This document shows, one piece after another, positions 21,190 to 33,900 of a DNA stretch of 64,000 bases (positions are counted from its first letter, which is position 1; each line of letters starts with the position of its first letter). A program made the translations under genes and the position numbers. Source of the stretch: Pseudomicrostroma phylloplanum (taxonomy: Eukaryota; Basidiomycota; Exobasidiomycetes; Microstromatales); assembly GCA_039545275.1 (NCBI GenBank), contig BCHS01000007.1:1-64000 (forward strand), written 5' to 3'. The notes under the pieces are model-generated. The model saw only the letters and a list, made by a program, of their open reading frames with translations, searched no databases and was not told where the DNA came from.

Positions 21190-23900
21190 TTAGACCTCCA
21201 CTCCGAGCAACATTCTGACCTCTTCCTTACTCCTCTTAAGCACCGTTCCGCTCCACTCGAACCGATTTCGCTCCTCCTTGATCGCGTCAAAGACCCGCTC
21301 GTACGCGCCTGCCAATCGATGTAGAGCCTGGTCGTGCACAGAGGAGCGTATAGAGGGGGAGGAGAGATGCGTGAAGAGAGTCGGTGAGAGGAGAGAGGGA
21401 GAGGAGAGGAAAGTGCTGAAGGTGCCGAGGTAGCCTTGGATCTGCGGTGGGGTCGTTGTAGGGTGGTGAGAGAGAGGAGTCTGTGAAGGAGGGAGGTAGC
21501 GGTCAGGATTGGGTGCAAGGGATAGCTCTCCAATGTCAGCTGCACTCACTGCTTCGTTCTTGGTGTCTATCGCCTCAATGATGGGCGCCAGCGCACTCTC
21601 GACGAGCAGTTCCCCGTACTGAAGAGAACATTAGAGGCAAGGTGAACTCCACTTATGAGTGCTGAACTTCAAAATGCGATGTCAGCAGGTACTCACGTCA
21701 ACTTCTGCCAGCTCGACAGCAGTGTCATCGATGACCTTTTGCAGCTTCTGGGTTGTCAGAGGGACAAAGTCGTACCTCGATAGCGTGTTCTGACAGAACG
21801 AGTCACGTCGTGTCAGACTTAGCTTTGGCCGACTCTTGATAAGTTCCGCCGGCCTCTTCACTCACCAATATGCTCTCCACGCAATTGACCCTCAGTACCA
21901 AGCCTTGCTTCTTGGCTTTGTTGAGCTCCTCTGCTCCTTTGCCGGTAGCGCCTTCTGTCAACGCATCTTCCATCCTCTTCCCGAGCTCGAGCATAGGATC
22001 TATCAACTGCGTGACGACAGCATCGAAGTCTGCGATGGAAGAGGATACTTCTTCGTTTGCTTTTCCTTTGCTACCGTTCATCGACGACTCTGATACAGAT
22101 GCTTGATGGACAAAGAGTATTTCGCGAAGGGAGTCGATTGCGCCGACCAAAGAACCAGGTGGCGAGAGATTCGACTCGGGAGGCTGTTGGTGCAAGCAGA
22201 GTGAGCTTTCTTTTCATCAGTCTTCTCTTACGTGTCACCGATCACTGCTCACCTGGATGAATCTCAAAAGACTCCTTCCCTGCCGTTCCAGTGTGGCAAA
22301 GAAGGCCTGATAGCTCGATGTGCTGATCTCCTCCAAAGTCTTGGTCAATGACACCTTGGACCCGAGTGTGCTCTGCATCGTTACCTTGTAGAATTGCACC
22401 AAGTTCGCAAGCTTGAAGGGCACGATGCAGCCTTCCTGAGACCGTGTCGTCTGCTCGATGCGGACCTGTAAGGGCCTGCAACACCCCTCGAGGCACCTGT
22501 CGAGCAGCTCTCGCATGTAGATGGCCTTCTTACCCTGAGGAATTCCCGTCTCTCCTGAAGACCAGTCCACACTGCCTTCGATTCCTCTTCTCCTCTCTCC
22601 AGTCTTTCTGCCCCCTTCGCCTTCCGCTTCGCCCAGGAGCTGTCCCAGGAATTCTCGCTCCGAAGCTACGGCTTGATGTACCCACGCCAGCATGTCACCG
22701 ACATATCTGAGAGGATCATGGGCGTGTAGCTCGATCGGCCGAGAATTGAATGCGGGGGAACCCCGAGTCAGAGCCTGCTGGAAGGAAGAAGACAAGTGCG
22801 AAGACCGAATGGAGACTAGCGTTTGAAGAGCAGCTCTAAGGCAGGAGCGAAGGAGATGGAGCAACGCTGTCAGCAGCCACCCTCAAGGCCCTTGACTTCC
22901 GGTCAATCTCTCACCTCAACAGATCCTCTCGCTCATCCATGGTTCTTTTGACTGCCTCTCTGAGCGTGTCGCTGACGTCCAGCCCTTCCTTTGGTGTCTG
23001 TCTGAATTGGAAGCTCAGGTACCTTCCAATCTTGTCATACGCAGCGTCCAACTGGGCACTGGTACTGGCCATCACATCAGTACCAGCTCTGGTCCCACCG
23101 CCAATCTCGCCTCCTCCCTCCAGAAGAGCTCTACAGTCGATGCGTATTTGACTGAGGCGGTCCATGGAGTTGAAGAGCGATTTGGACACTGGCAGGTCTC
23201 TATTGCTGATGGTCTCTGCCTCTGCTGGTGTCAATGTGAAGCGAGCCAAGAACAAGTCGAGGAGTAGAGCTTGCTGAGACGTGGTAGCTCGCTGTCTTTG
23301 CAGCCCCTCTGCCTGCTCCAACAGCCACCTGGTAGCGTCGTTTGTGCTGGTGAGGCGAGCGTCAATGTCGTCGCATGCTCTGCCCATCTGCCGCACATTG
23401 TCTGAGACTTCCTCGATTGCCTCGTCCACTTCTTCGAGGATCTTCAGAAAGTCGTCTCCAGACTGTATCAATGCCATTTGGGCATCTCTTTCCACATTCG
23501 CCTTTGCTCTCTGGATGTCCACGTCATTTGCCGGCGGGAGTCGAGCGGCAGAGGCAGTGACGGTGCTGCGCTTGGTAGTACGTCGTCGAGGCCGAGATTT
23601 GTCCTGCCCCGCCCCCTCACTGGCCTTCTGCTTGCCTCTGGAGCTCTCAGAGGCAGGGTAGAGCTCTTCAAGCGCCTTGAGAGCTTTCTTTGCGACTTCA
23701 TTGTCATAGTCCGAAGTCGGCTTGGTCAGTATGGATCTGAGCTTGAGTGAGATGGGATGTGAGGAGGGCAGTAGGGGCCGACTGCTGGAGGTTGCGGTTT
23801 CTGAGGGAGCGGTATCGCTATAAGGCTGTGTAGCTGCCACGATCTGCGCGTCGGATGGCGGTGTGAGGACCATCGATGGGCCGCCTTCACTCGTGGCCAT
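21190..23900 (-). CDS. COG6: Conserved oligomeric Golgi complex subunit 6
   Basis: Six exons, 23900-22915, 22835-22253, 22183-21866, 21789-21697, 21618-21550 and 21480-21190, with introns of 69-79 nt, give 779 residues. The family is recognised from the coiled-coil N-terminal part, FNSRPIELHAHDPLRYVGDMLAW in the middle (split here as PIELHAHDPLRYVGD and MLAW), and the C-terminal RLAGAYERVFDAIKEE and KEEVRMLLGV. For the first intron only the acceptor at CCTTAG (22836) keeps frame, giving EDLLR-AALQTL; nearer AG sites break it. Cog6 is a lobe B subunit of the COG tether, which retrieves Golgi glycosyltransferases in retrograde vesicles. The start codon is only 250 nt from that of MMS19, so the two share a short divergent promoter. 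Confidence 0.93.
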
Positions 23901-24149
23901 CGTCGTCTGCAGTAAAGGTCAGTGACAGCGCTGAGTACTGCACTCGTATCTGATTCAAGGTGGTGTTGGTTGCTTCGTGTGCTTTGGTGGTGCTTCCGTC
24001 GGGTGAGTGTGTGCCGCGGGTAAACTTGGCGAGGTGGAGCGATGAGGGCAGATACGGATTATTGGAATGCTTCTTCTGACGATGCCTGGCCTCCTTCCCT
24101 TGTCCACCACCAGTCATCGGTACCATTCCCCTCCCGCAGTCTGCCGACG

Positions 24150-27100
24150 ATGACTGCAGCTTCCTCATCGACGGCAGAGTCTTCTTCACAAGAGTCTGCC
24201 ACACAGGCAGTGACGGCCTATGTCACCGCCCAGGCCTTTCCGCCTGGCTCCCTGCCTCCCCCACTCGCAGCTGCCTTTCGCTCTCGCGGTCTGACACTTC
24301 TGCAGCTGATAAGGATCTTGGGCGAGTACCTTACTTCGGAAGACGAGCTGGTAAGGTCGAGAGGAGTAGAGCTTTTGGCACAGACTGTCTTGGACCTAGC
24401 ACCAGGTGGAACAGACGAGTATGGAGCCCCTGCAGACGCGGACGCATTACCTGCACTCTTTGATCGCCAAGCCGTGAAGACCCTGGCAGCCTTCTTTGCC
24501 GACAAGCTCGAGGATGGCTCCAATGTATCTGCCTCCATCGCCACGTCGACGAATTCGGCCGACAAGGTGGTCCCAGGATCGGCTCCCAGCTACAGATTCA
24601 AGGCGATTCCAGAAGGTACCGAGATGCTGGCTTGTACACTCAAAGCCCTGACAAGACTAGCCAAGCTGCCGGGCTTTGGCAGCCAAGAGACGAAAGCAGT
24701 CGCAGAAAGGTGAGTTAAATGTGAGATTGCGGGCTTTTAGGGAGTCCTGCTGACGCCTTCCACACCCGTCTGCAGCCTCACGTCCCATGTGACACCTCGA
24801 GACCATCCGCAAGCCGTACGCTTCCTCGTCTATGCGCTCCTCGATGCACTAGTCTCGCTGCACAGATCAGCACTGAAGTCAATGGGGAAGCCTTTCCTCA
24901 AGGGCTACGTGAGCTTGGCAGAGGGAGAAAAAGATCCTAGAAATTTGATGTACCTCTTCACCATGAACCGAGTCATCCTCATCGAGTGGGAGTTGGATGA
25001 GGAGCTGGCAGAGGTGAGTTGCTCGCGCTGAAGGCGATCTGCACCGTCCTACTGCTACTGACCAACATCTGTACCTCCCGCACCCACAGGACTTCTTCGA
25101 CATCACATATTGTTACTTCCCTATCACATTCAAGCCTCCGCCGGATGACCCGTACGGAATCACTACAGAAGACCTCAAGGGTTCTCTCCGGTCTTGCCTG
25201 ATCGCCAATCCGCTCCTCGCACCACATGCCATGCCACTGCTTCTGGAGAAGCTGGCAGCAAGCGGCGGAAACACAAAGCGCGATACTCTGCATACCCTGG
25301 AGTTGGCGATGCCCGTGTTCGGTAAGGCTGCCATTCACGCGAATGAGAAGAAGCTGTGGGAGGGCTTCAAAGTTGAGGTGAGTCGACAATCGTGAAGGCT
25401 TTTGTGAAACCTCTGACTGAGCTCGGCGTTCTTCTGTATTCCACAGATCATGGCTGCCACAGATGACGAGACTGCCGTATTTGCACAACGGGCCCTGTCC
25501 AGCTTCCTTCGCACCCTGTACCACGATGTGGACCCTCCAGAAGGCATTGCGGCTCGCATTGTAGCAGACGCGCAATCTGAGCTAGAGGAACCAGAGAAGT
25601 CGCTAGCCAAGCCAGCATGTGACTTGCTCGTCTCCATGGTCAAGGCTTGCCCCTCGACGGCATCCCTCGCCGTATATGCCCTCCTGGACCAGATGCTGAC
25701 CATGTTCAAGGATCCCGAAGTGCTCAGCATCCGTGCCCCGATACTCGGTCATATCGCCACCATCCTCAAGGCCTTGAGAGATGTGTACAGTACCGAAGCG
25801 GCCGAAGAACAGGACACAAAAGCGGACACCAACTACAAGTTCGCCGCTCCCTCTTCCGCCACTACCGAGTCAGCTGCCGATGCTGCGAAACAAGTCACCT
25901 CCAACGGACCTTCGGAATCTCAAGATGTGGACATGAGGCCTGCTCGGACATATGACGGGGATGGTCGACCTCTAGACAGCATGCGCGATGAGCTCCTTGC
26001 GGCTCTTTCTAATGGCCTTCGATCTCACTCATACCGCTCCAGTGCTCTGCTCGCCTTTGTCCATCTGACTCATATCCCAACCTTCCTGAGCGCCGCGGAG
26101 ACCAACTACATGGCAGAGGCAGTCAACGATCTCATTCTCTCACCCTCTGCCGAGGACATTCGAGGAGCCGCATTGGATGGACTGAGAGATATCGCCAGGG
26201 TGAATCCCAAGGTCCTGGAAGAGACTACTCTCCCTATCCTCTTCTCGCGCTTGCCTGATCGGATACCGCCCCAACCCACGACGGGTCCGCCCGGAAGCGG
26301 CGACGTGAGGGGTGTCATTCGAAGGGCGCTCGGAGCTCTGGCTCGACTGTGCGCTCAGCCAGACTTGTTCGACATGCTGATTGTCAAGCTCTTCACCAAG
26401 CTCGATTTAACATGCGCAACTAGCTTTACCACCAACGAAGAGAGGGAATCGAACATTGGGTACGCAAGAGGAATCCTCGTAACGGTCCTGACGGTCTTGG
26501 AGGAGAAGGTAGCAAAGGGCCACGGAGACGTGCCTCGCTACGGCGTCACACTCTGCCCACGGCTCTTTGCCTTGGTATTGGCCGCGGCAAGTGGTGAGGG
26601 AGATGGGGAGCGCGTCGCCCCCGTGGCAGCAGACGACCGAGTGCTGAGAGATGTTGGAAGGTTGATGACCGTCCTGGTGAGGAGTTTGGCGGCCGACAAG
26701 CAAGCCAAGCTGGCCAATTGGATGTGCTCTGCCTTCCTCGAAGGTGGTTCTGGTAGCAGCTCCTCGACGGGGCAGAGTGCCTTTGCCTCTCGTTCTGCAG
26801 ACGGCTCTTCGCTTCCGATGCAGCCACTGAGCCCTTCATCGCCGAGGGGTCAGCGGGATGCCATGTCTGTCTTTGCAGCTGCTTTCGTCACGCTCAAGAA
26901 GGAAGTGGGCCTGCCTACCTCTGTGGACATCGGTACCTGGCTACAACAGCTACTCGCCTTCACGATCAATGCTTCGAGCACACTGCAAGCGGAAGCTGGA
27001 TATACCTTGCTGGCTGTCAGTGTCAACAAGTACGTCACCGAACCGCTATCAAGTGAAGTAAAGGAGCTGCTCGAGAAGTTCTGGGAAGAGGAGGTGGCAG

Positions 27101-27954
27101 GGAGCAACGTAGACAGACCTGCAAACCCTGCGAGAAGCTCCCGAGCAATCCGAGCATGGTTCTGGGTGGCGAAAGCACTCGTGGTCCGTAATAGCCCTCA
27201 AGGGCAGATCATGATCGAAAAAGCCCGATCAGTTCTGTTCTCGTCGCCCAAGATGGGCAAAGAGGCTGCTCGAGCGATCGGTCTAGTGGCTCAGGCGGAG
27301 GATGGCATTCTCTCCAAGGACAACGGCGCTACCATCCGACTGCTGTACCGCCAAAAGTTCTTTGCCTACCTTTTGCCCCGCATCATCGAAGGATACAGGT
27401 CTGCATCGCCTGCGGGCGGGCAGGCTGACGAGCAGGGCCAGTCCATCTACCTCATTGCCCTTGCGTCGATTCTACCTTCGATGCCTCGTCAGATCACTAC
27501 TGAGCGTCTCGATGAGATCTTCCCTCTCTTGATCCGAGCCTTGAATCTGCCCGACTCGCAGGCAAGGTGGAGCGCAGCTACGACTCTGACTCTGGCCGCT
27601 GCTCTGGGGAAGAAGGAGAGGGACGCAGAGATCCGAAGTGGCTCTGCTCGTCCGGAGGGTCAAGGGAAGAGGGGCGGCTCGTCACTGGACCTGGTGCAAG
27701 ACCACCTCACCACCCTCGTGGGCCGTCTGCTGTCCATCTCTCAGCCGAGCAAAGACTCTCCCGCAGAGGTGAGGATCGCCTCACTGCGCTGTCTCAGTAC
27801 CATTGGCCGTTGCGTAGCGGAAAGTCTGCTGAAGGGTCAGGCTGGCAAGGTGCTCAAGGGGCTGAATGGACCAGGATGGGGCGTGGATGATCCCAAGAGG
27901 GCGGTCAGGATGGAAGGCGTAGACTGTAAAGCGGTGTGGCACGCCATCAGCTGA
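24150..27954 (+). CDS. MMS19: MMS19 cytosolic iron-sulfur assembly targeting factor
   Basis: Four exons, 24150-24709, 24776-25013, 25090-25377 and 25447-27954, give 1197 residues; the three introns are 66-76 nt. The N-terminal Mms19 domain is clear from LLQLIRILGEYLTSEDELVR-RGVELLA and, after splicing, EDFFDITYCYFPITFKPPPD followed by DPYGITTEDLK. The remainder is a HEAT-repeat solenoid. Mms19 (Met18) is part of the CIA targeting complex that hands Fe-S clusters to nuclear DNA enzymes such as XPD/Rad3 and DNA polymerases. The ATG at 24150 is preferred; an in-frame ATG at 24042 would add 36 residues without family similarity. The gene shares a short promoter with COG6 and is followed by IPI1 on the same strand. 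Confidence 0.93.
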
Positions 27955-28190
27955 GTGAATGTAAGGGCATGGCGTATTGTAATGGACAACTAGATGGCAA
28001 TGCGTATCTCCTCAGCCTCGACCTGCGAATTGTGTGTCCTTCCGTTCCGAGATGCAGTGCGGAAGTGGCTCGTACGGCGATCTTGAAATTTTGGGTGGCC
28101 GGAACGAGAGTATCCTTGGTTACGCTTCCTGGAGCAACGTAGCTCTCTTTGAATCTTCTCTTCATCTTATCCTCTGCCTGACTGATCGTC

Positions 28191-30827
28191 ATGGCTCCTC
28201 CCAAGAAGAAGAAGACGACGTCGTCTTCAGCCTTGGCGTCCCATTCGGACTTCACAAAGGCCAAGTCGTCTCTCAAGGCCAAGCAGCGCGCCGTACCGAA
28301 CAATGCAACCAATACGGCCTTCAAGGCTCGCTCCATCGTCCTTCCCAACCAAGGGTCGATCACTCAGCTTGAGCAGAGACGCTCTACGAAGCTCACCGAC
28401 GATCGAGGCAGAGGTGTGGAGGAGCTGGTGACGCTGCTCAGGGGCGTAGGCCAAGGAGGCAGCAAGAGCGAGGCCCTCGACTCCCTCGCTTCTCTCCTGC
28501 TCCGCCTACCCGATGGAACCACTACTGGGCTGGGCCTGCTACCCGTCCTCCTACCGCTGATCACCTCGAGCTCAGCCCAGGTACGCACATCACTGTATCG
28601 TCTGCTGGAGCACTTCCTCCGAGCGGTACCCAAAGACGCCCTCGCGCCATACATCACCACTATCACTCTCTGGCTCACCAGCGGGATGAACCATATCTGG
28701 AAAGAGGTACGAGAGGACGCAGCCAGGATCGCAGAGGTAGTCATTGAGATCACGTCGCATGATCTGGTACGGGGGTGGAGCTGGACCTCTTCCTCAGCCA
28801 CGGCGGCTGGGCAGGCGCAGGAGGAGGTGAGCAGCAATGGAGAGAGATTCTTCAGGACGCTTCTCACCGCTTTGGGCGTCTCATTCGAGATCAGAGGGGC
28901 AGCAGGATCGGCACAAGCAGGAGTCAGCGGCGGAACTGCTTCCACCTCCACGGCTTCGACGATGAATGTACAGTCAGACCTCTCTGCGTCTCCAACTACG
29001 AAGCTCAGGCTACTCCTCTGCCTTGAGAAGCTCATACGATACCAGAGCGGCCTGGGCGCCTCGGACGAGGGGCGAGAGCAGGACCAGGACGATGGTGGTG
29101 CGTCAGGAAAGACGTTCCCCCTTTGGATCTTCCGCTCTGTGTTTGCAAACCCTACCGACTGGGAGGGATTTGCTGCAAAGTGGGAGGGCAGCAGGGCAGA
29201 GGTGGACGTGGACTTGCGCGGCTCAAGGCCCGGTAGGAAGGAGATCGCGCCTTTCACTACGAGCTTGGCTCTTTTGGAGCGTCAGGGCGGTGTCGATTTC
29301 GCAGATGTATCGTCCTCGGCCGGTCTGGTCTTGTCCGAGTCAGACTTGAGCAAGACCTTGTCTAGCGCTTCAAGCCTGCTCCTGGGCAATTCGTTGGTGG
29401 AGGGGTACCAACACTCCTCTGCCGGTCCTTCCGCCACCTCTAGTCGCAGCACTTCGATGCAGCCTTACCTGCAGCTATACCATGCCCTTCATCCTCTTCT
29501 CCTGCATACATTCCTGGATCACGCTCCAGGTTCACTCGGACCCGCAGCGCCCATGTCCAACCGAAGTCAGGAGACCCCTCTCGGTCTAAAGCTGATCGAC
29601 AGTGTCCTCACACTTGCGCGAACACTATTCCGAGCAACTCTGCGTTCCAATGACGAAACGTCTGCGAGTGGCTCGACACAGGGTCTCAGAGGCGTGGAGA
29701 AGGAGGCGCTGAATAGACTTGGCGTGCTCTTGGGACACACGGCCATCTACTTCCCCTTTGAGGGCAGTCTGAATGGAGAAGAGGGCTCGAAGAAGGCGGC
29801 CGTCCTCAAGAGGATCAGTGCTGGCTGGTGTGAGCTCGTGGGCCTACAGCAGATGCTGAGCGGGGAGGGAAGCAGCAGTACACCAAAGGCGGCTAAGAGC
29901 AAGAAAGGCAAAGAGGTCGGAGCGGGCGCCCTACACCTGGAAACGGTAGAGAGCTATCTGGTGGACCTTTTGCACTCAAGCAGCTCACAGCCAAGCAGCC
30001 TGCACGAGATCTCTCTCGCTGCCTCAAGCACGAACTCGGGCACCCGACTTTCGGAGGGCGAGTATCTCTCTTTGCTGCCCACCATCTGGCACCTCCTCAC
30101 TTCTTCGCAGCCAGCGAAGACCTCTAGCGCCTCATCGGCAGCTTCGTCAGAGCACCTCCCGCTCCTCTCCGCTCTCCTCTCGCACTGGTCCTCCCTTAAG
30201 TCCTCCAACCCGCTCAAAGCGCACGGCTTCACATTCCTCGCCTCTCTTTGCTCTCTACCCAACTACCCCTCCCTACGTGCAGACCTAAGACGAACCCTCA
30301 CGAGACCTTCTTCCCCGCTCGCACGCTTGCTCCGCTCTGGCCTGCTCGCGAGTGGCAACCAACTAGGCAAGTACCTCTACGAGCTCGCCTCTTCCCTCCC
30401 CGTCGGCGGGAGGAACTCAGCGCTTCCAACCCCCTCCGCACTGCAGGCAGCACAAGTGGCTCTGAGGCAACTACGCGCAGCCTTTTCCCTCCTGCTGCTG
30501 GACGGGCTGCGCTGCGACTCGCCGTACCTCCTCGATTCGGCCCACGTCTATGCGCATCTCCTACCGACCCTCGCGCCGCTCTTCTGGATCCAGCATCCCA
30601 GTCGCGGTGAAGTGCCGGGCCCTTGGAGACGGATCGAGGCGTTGGCTGGCGCTGATACTGAGACGGCACCTGCCTCGAGCGTGCGGGAAGCGCAGCAGGT
30701 ACGGAGAGCGGTTGAGGCCCTTGTGGAATTTGTGCAGGAGGAAACGATTGGCGAAGGCGAGAGGACCGAAGCGGTGCTCAAGTTCCTGGAGGCTGCGCGG
30801 AAGGCTGGAGTGAAAGCGAGGGACTAA
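28191..30827 (+). CDS. IPI1: Pre-rRNA processing protein Ipi1 (TEX10 homologue)
   Basis: A single exon of 878 residues. The very basic start MAPPKKKKTTSS and the SDFTKAKSSLKAKQ, NATNTAFKARSIVLPNQ segments are characteristic of Ipi1/TEX10. The Ipi1 N-terminal domain follows near residues 120-190, with LYRLLEHFLRAVPKDALAPY-ITLWLTSGMNHIWKEVRED. Ipi1 works with Rix1 (Ipi2) and Ipi3 on pre-60S ribosomal particles during ITS2 processing and remodelling by Rea1. The protein is far longer than the ~334-residue yeast Ipi1 and nearer to animal TEX10 in size; the extra C-terminal region looks helical and Ser-rich. It converges with MLH3, with only about 110 nt between the stop codons. Confidence 0.88.
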   Translation: MAPPKKKKTTSSSALASHSDFTKAKSSLKAKQRAVPNNATNTAFKARSIVLPNQGSITQLEQRRSTKLTDDRGRGVEELVTLLRGVGQGGSKSEALDSLASLLLRLPDGTTTGLGLLPVLLPLITSSSAQVRTSLYRLLEHFLRAVPKDALAPYITTITLWLTSGMNHIWKEVREDAARIAEVVIEITSHDLVRGWSWTSSSATAAGQAQEEVSSNGERFFRTLLTALGVSFEIRGAAGSAQAGVSGGTASTSTASTMNVQSDLSASPTTKLRLLLCLEKLIRYQSGLGASDEGREQDQDDGGASGKTFPLWIFRSVFANPTDWEGFAAKWEGSRAEVDVDLRGSRPGRKEIAPFTTSLALLERQGGVDFADVSSSAGLVLSESDLSKTLSSASSLLLGNSLVEGYQHSSAGPSATSSRSTSMQPYLQLYHALHPLLLHTFLDHAPGSLGPAAPMSNRSQETPLGLKLIDSVLTLARTLFRATLRSNDETSASGSTQGLRGVEKEALNRLGVLLGHTAIYFPFEGSLNGEEGSKKAAVLKRISAGWCELVGLQQMLSGEGSSSTPKAAKSKKGKEVGAGALHLETVESYLVDLLHSSSSQPSSLHEISLAASSTNSGTRLSEGEYLSLLPTIWHLLTSSQPAKTSSASSAASSEHLPLLSALLSHWSSLKSSNPLKAHGFTFLASLCSLPNYPSLRADLRRTLTRPSSPLARLLRSGLLASGNQLGKYLYELASSLPVGGRNSALPTPSALQAAQVALRQLRAAFSLLLLDGLRCDSPYLLDSAHVYAHLLPTLAPLFWIQHPSRGEVPGPWRRIEALAGADTETAPASSVREAQQVRRAVEALVEFVQEETIGEGERTEAVLKFLEAARKAGVKARD

Positions 30828-30940
30828 GACAGCAGGTTTTGTATGGATGAAGGGGGGGTATCACATTTGTACAAATATCGAATCTACACAACTTGCGACT
30901 GTTCCTATGCCCGGTTGAGTCTATCCATGCCTGGTGCCTA

Positions 30941-33900
30941 TCATTTGCCAGACTCTTCCGCTAGTGATGGTAGTTCTCGAAGTTTCTTCCAGTCTACAGG
31001 GCGTCTCCTCCTCCCAATTGCGACTGGTAGAGCGACTGCATGTCCTGCGCCGAGCACGTCCACCTCCCCGCTTCTTGCGCTCGCATCATCCCTCTTCCCT
31101 GCTCTAGTCCCAGGCAAGGAGCAAAGCGGCACCAAGCCCTGTCTCCCATGGGCACACTGAAAGGGAAACGTCGTCCGTGCCAGCTGATCGACGAGGCGAC
31201 GACATTGCTCTGGGTTGAGCGGGTCATTGAACATGATTGCGCCTCGGCAGGCTTTAGATCGGAAGAGGTCGAGTAGGCGTGGAGGGAGATGTCGGAGGGC
31301 GAGCGTCCATTGGTGCTTCTCCTCTTCCCCCTTGACGTCTTCCAAGGAGGTGGAAGAAGGAAGAGGGGGTGGAGTCTCTTCAAAGAAGAAGGACTGTAGA
31401 ACAGCCTCGAGGGTGGCTTTCTCTCTTCTCAGACGCTCCGCAAGGGGCGCAGGCACGTGTGTCACCACGACCTTGGCTTCGTTAGGCCCTTCCCCCCTCT
31501 CCGTGGCGCCCGCGATACCGTCGGAAGCGGCCGAAGTCGAGGCAACGCCAAAGCCCCAGAAGCTCAAAGCTTGCGACCGTGTACTGGGAGGATCGGCGAA
31601 CAGCTCTTCTGCCATGTTGCTCGGCAACCAGATCTCTACTGGCTTCTTGAGAGTATGTGAAGCCTGAGTCGAGCGGGCCCGACAGGAGGTGACGTAGTCT
31701 TCCAGAATGGATTCGAAGCGCACTCGCTCTGTCATAAGACGAGAAGGAGTAGTTTAGGTAATCAGTATCGACTCACAGCTCTTACGAGATGACGGACATC
31801 ACGTCACGCAACTCACCATCAGCAGCGTGTTGATCGATGCAGATCAGTACATCTCTCCCCGGCTCATCTGGGACCCCTCGACCGTCAGGGACAACGCAGA
31901 GCACAAATTTTGTGGCCACCTGAGCAATGACGTGGGCGGACTGTAGGGACAGCTTCGATACATCTGCTCCCAGCAAGCTACCTTCTTTGTCAGCGACGGA
32001 CGAGATTGGGCCGTCATGGCAGGCATGCTTTACGTGCACAGGAGCGCCTACTGGCGCAGACGAGGCGAAGAAGCTGCTGATTTGCTTGGGGATCTGAAGT
32101 GGCAGGGCTGAGCGCTTACGTGACCGGCTTCCATAGCGCACCTCGTCATCGGCCGTTTCGCCGCCCTCTGCTTCTCTGAGCGAATGCAACAAGTCGACGC
32201 TAGAGATAGCAGGCTCAGCTTGTGTGGGCAGAGCTGGGTTGTCCCACTTCTGCAGTACCTGCGATAGCCAGGCTGGGGGCGGAGCGGACGCAGGACTAGG
32301 ATCACGCCCATCACTGTCAACACACACCTTCCGAAGACGCTTGCGAGGTTGCGTAGTACCACGATCGTGCGCGGATACGTTTGCCTCGTCGTCAATAGGG
32401 CACGAAGCTAAGCGTGAGTTGCCGGTCCGCTGATCCACAAAGTAGGTCTTGTGGCTGCTGGAATCGATGTATCGGATGTGACCCTCAGGTGTACCTTCTC
32501 TCGAGCGTGAGCTTCCCGGCCTCGCCTTCGTACTCTGTGTTTGTGACGACCCTGCCCCTCCCTGTTTGGGCTTCAACGATGCCGGAAAGATCAGCGGCAG
32601 CGGTTTGGGTTGGACAGAGATAGAGCTGGCCGTCGTCCGGGGCCGAGAAGCAATGTTTTGACGAGTACTGCTTGGCTGGCTTTGTAGGCTGCTCGATGTA
32701 GCTGGCCGTCGTTCCTTGACACTGCCCACGGCTGATGTTTTGACGGTACCCGTGCCACGACGGCTGAGTGATATGAGGCCCTTCCTTCGCAACGCCCTCT
32801 CAATCTCCTCTTGCAGAATGCGATTCACAGCATCTTCATCAACGAACGTCTTTTCGCTGGACCCCTTCGCTTCCAACCAAAGGTCAAAGAGGAAGCTTGG
32901 GTGACCATTGCGCCCTGTCTTGCGTTCGAAGCGTTTAGGCCCGTCGGGTCTCACAAGATTGGACACTTCGCCAGAGCCAAAACCTTTCGCGACTGTAGCC
33001 GCAATGGTCTGGCCCAGTGTACGCCTCTCCTTGGCTGCTGCCGAGTGCGGCCGTCCTGAAGCGTGCGCCTGGACCTTGATAGAGGAGGAGAGGTAGCTGT
33101 GTTCTTCGCCCTGGAAGATGTTTGAGGTAGTCGAACCGAAGCAGAAGTCTGCGCTGATACTGCTCAAGAATTCACCCAAGCCGACGTCGGATTGGCAGCG
33201 GCGACCCTGCACATAGACGTACTGGTGCGCCTTGGACGTCTGTGGGGCTAGCAGGAACATGCCGCGGCCACGAAGGACTGTGGGAGCGCTCCCTGATTGG
33301 TCCGAGGTAGAACAGAGGACATGCGTAAAGCTGATGCTTTCATAGTCGTCGTTGGTTAAGGGGATCGTAGTGGAGCGAAACCTCTCAGGGAGGGAGGTCA
33401 CTCTCGGGCAGCGTAGCAGGGTACGATCTGCTGAACCTTGGGAGGTGCCCACGGTCGAGGCGGGAGAGGCCTTGAGAGTGAACTCTACGCCAGGCTCTCG
33501 AAGTGCGACTTCCAGCATTGCCTTGCGACATGCTTCCAACAGGGAGCGACGTCCGGATTCATCCAAGCGGGAGGGTCGTCGAAGAGGCACGTCCCGGTAC
33601 AGGTCTCTGACGGCTACTTCGGTGCCCTGAGGTGAAGTGAGAGTAGAGCGGCCCACAGCAGAAGAAGCGAAGGCAGCGTCTCCGTTGCATCTTGTACGGC
33701 CAGAGTCGATGTCGCTGCGCCACTTGGAGCTGAGGCCCGAGAAGATGGCCTGCTCCCCGCTCTGTATCAGCGTCCACCTCTGACCTCCCAGCGGTGGAGG
33801 ACCTCGAAGACTTGTCTCGATGGAGAGTAGGCCGACGGCGGCCATACTGGCCAGCGCCTCTCCCCTCAGACCATACTGTGCTTGTCTCCGGCTGCTGCTG

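Noticed and set aside
22836..22882. Alternative COG6 acceptors at GACAG (22867) and TTGAG (22882)
   Set aside because: Both shift the frame relative to exon 1; only CCTTAG at 22836 keeps frame and gives a normal 79-nt intron.
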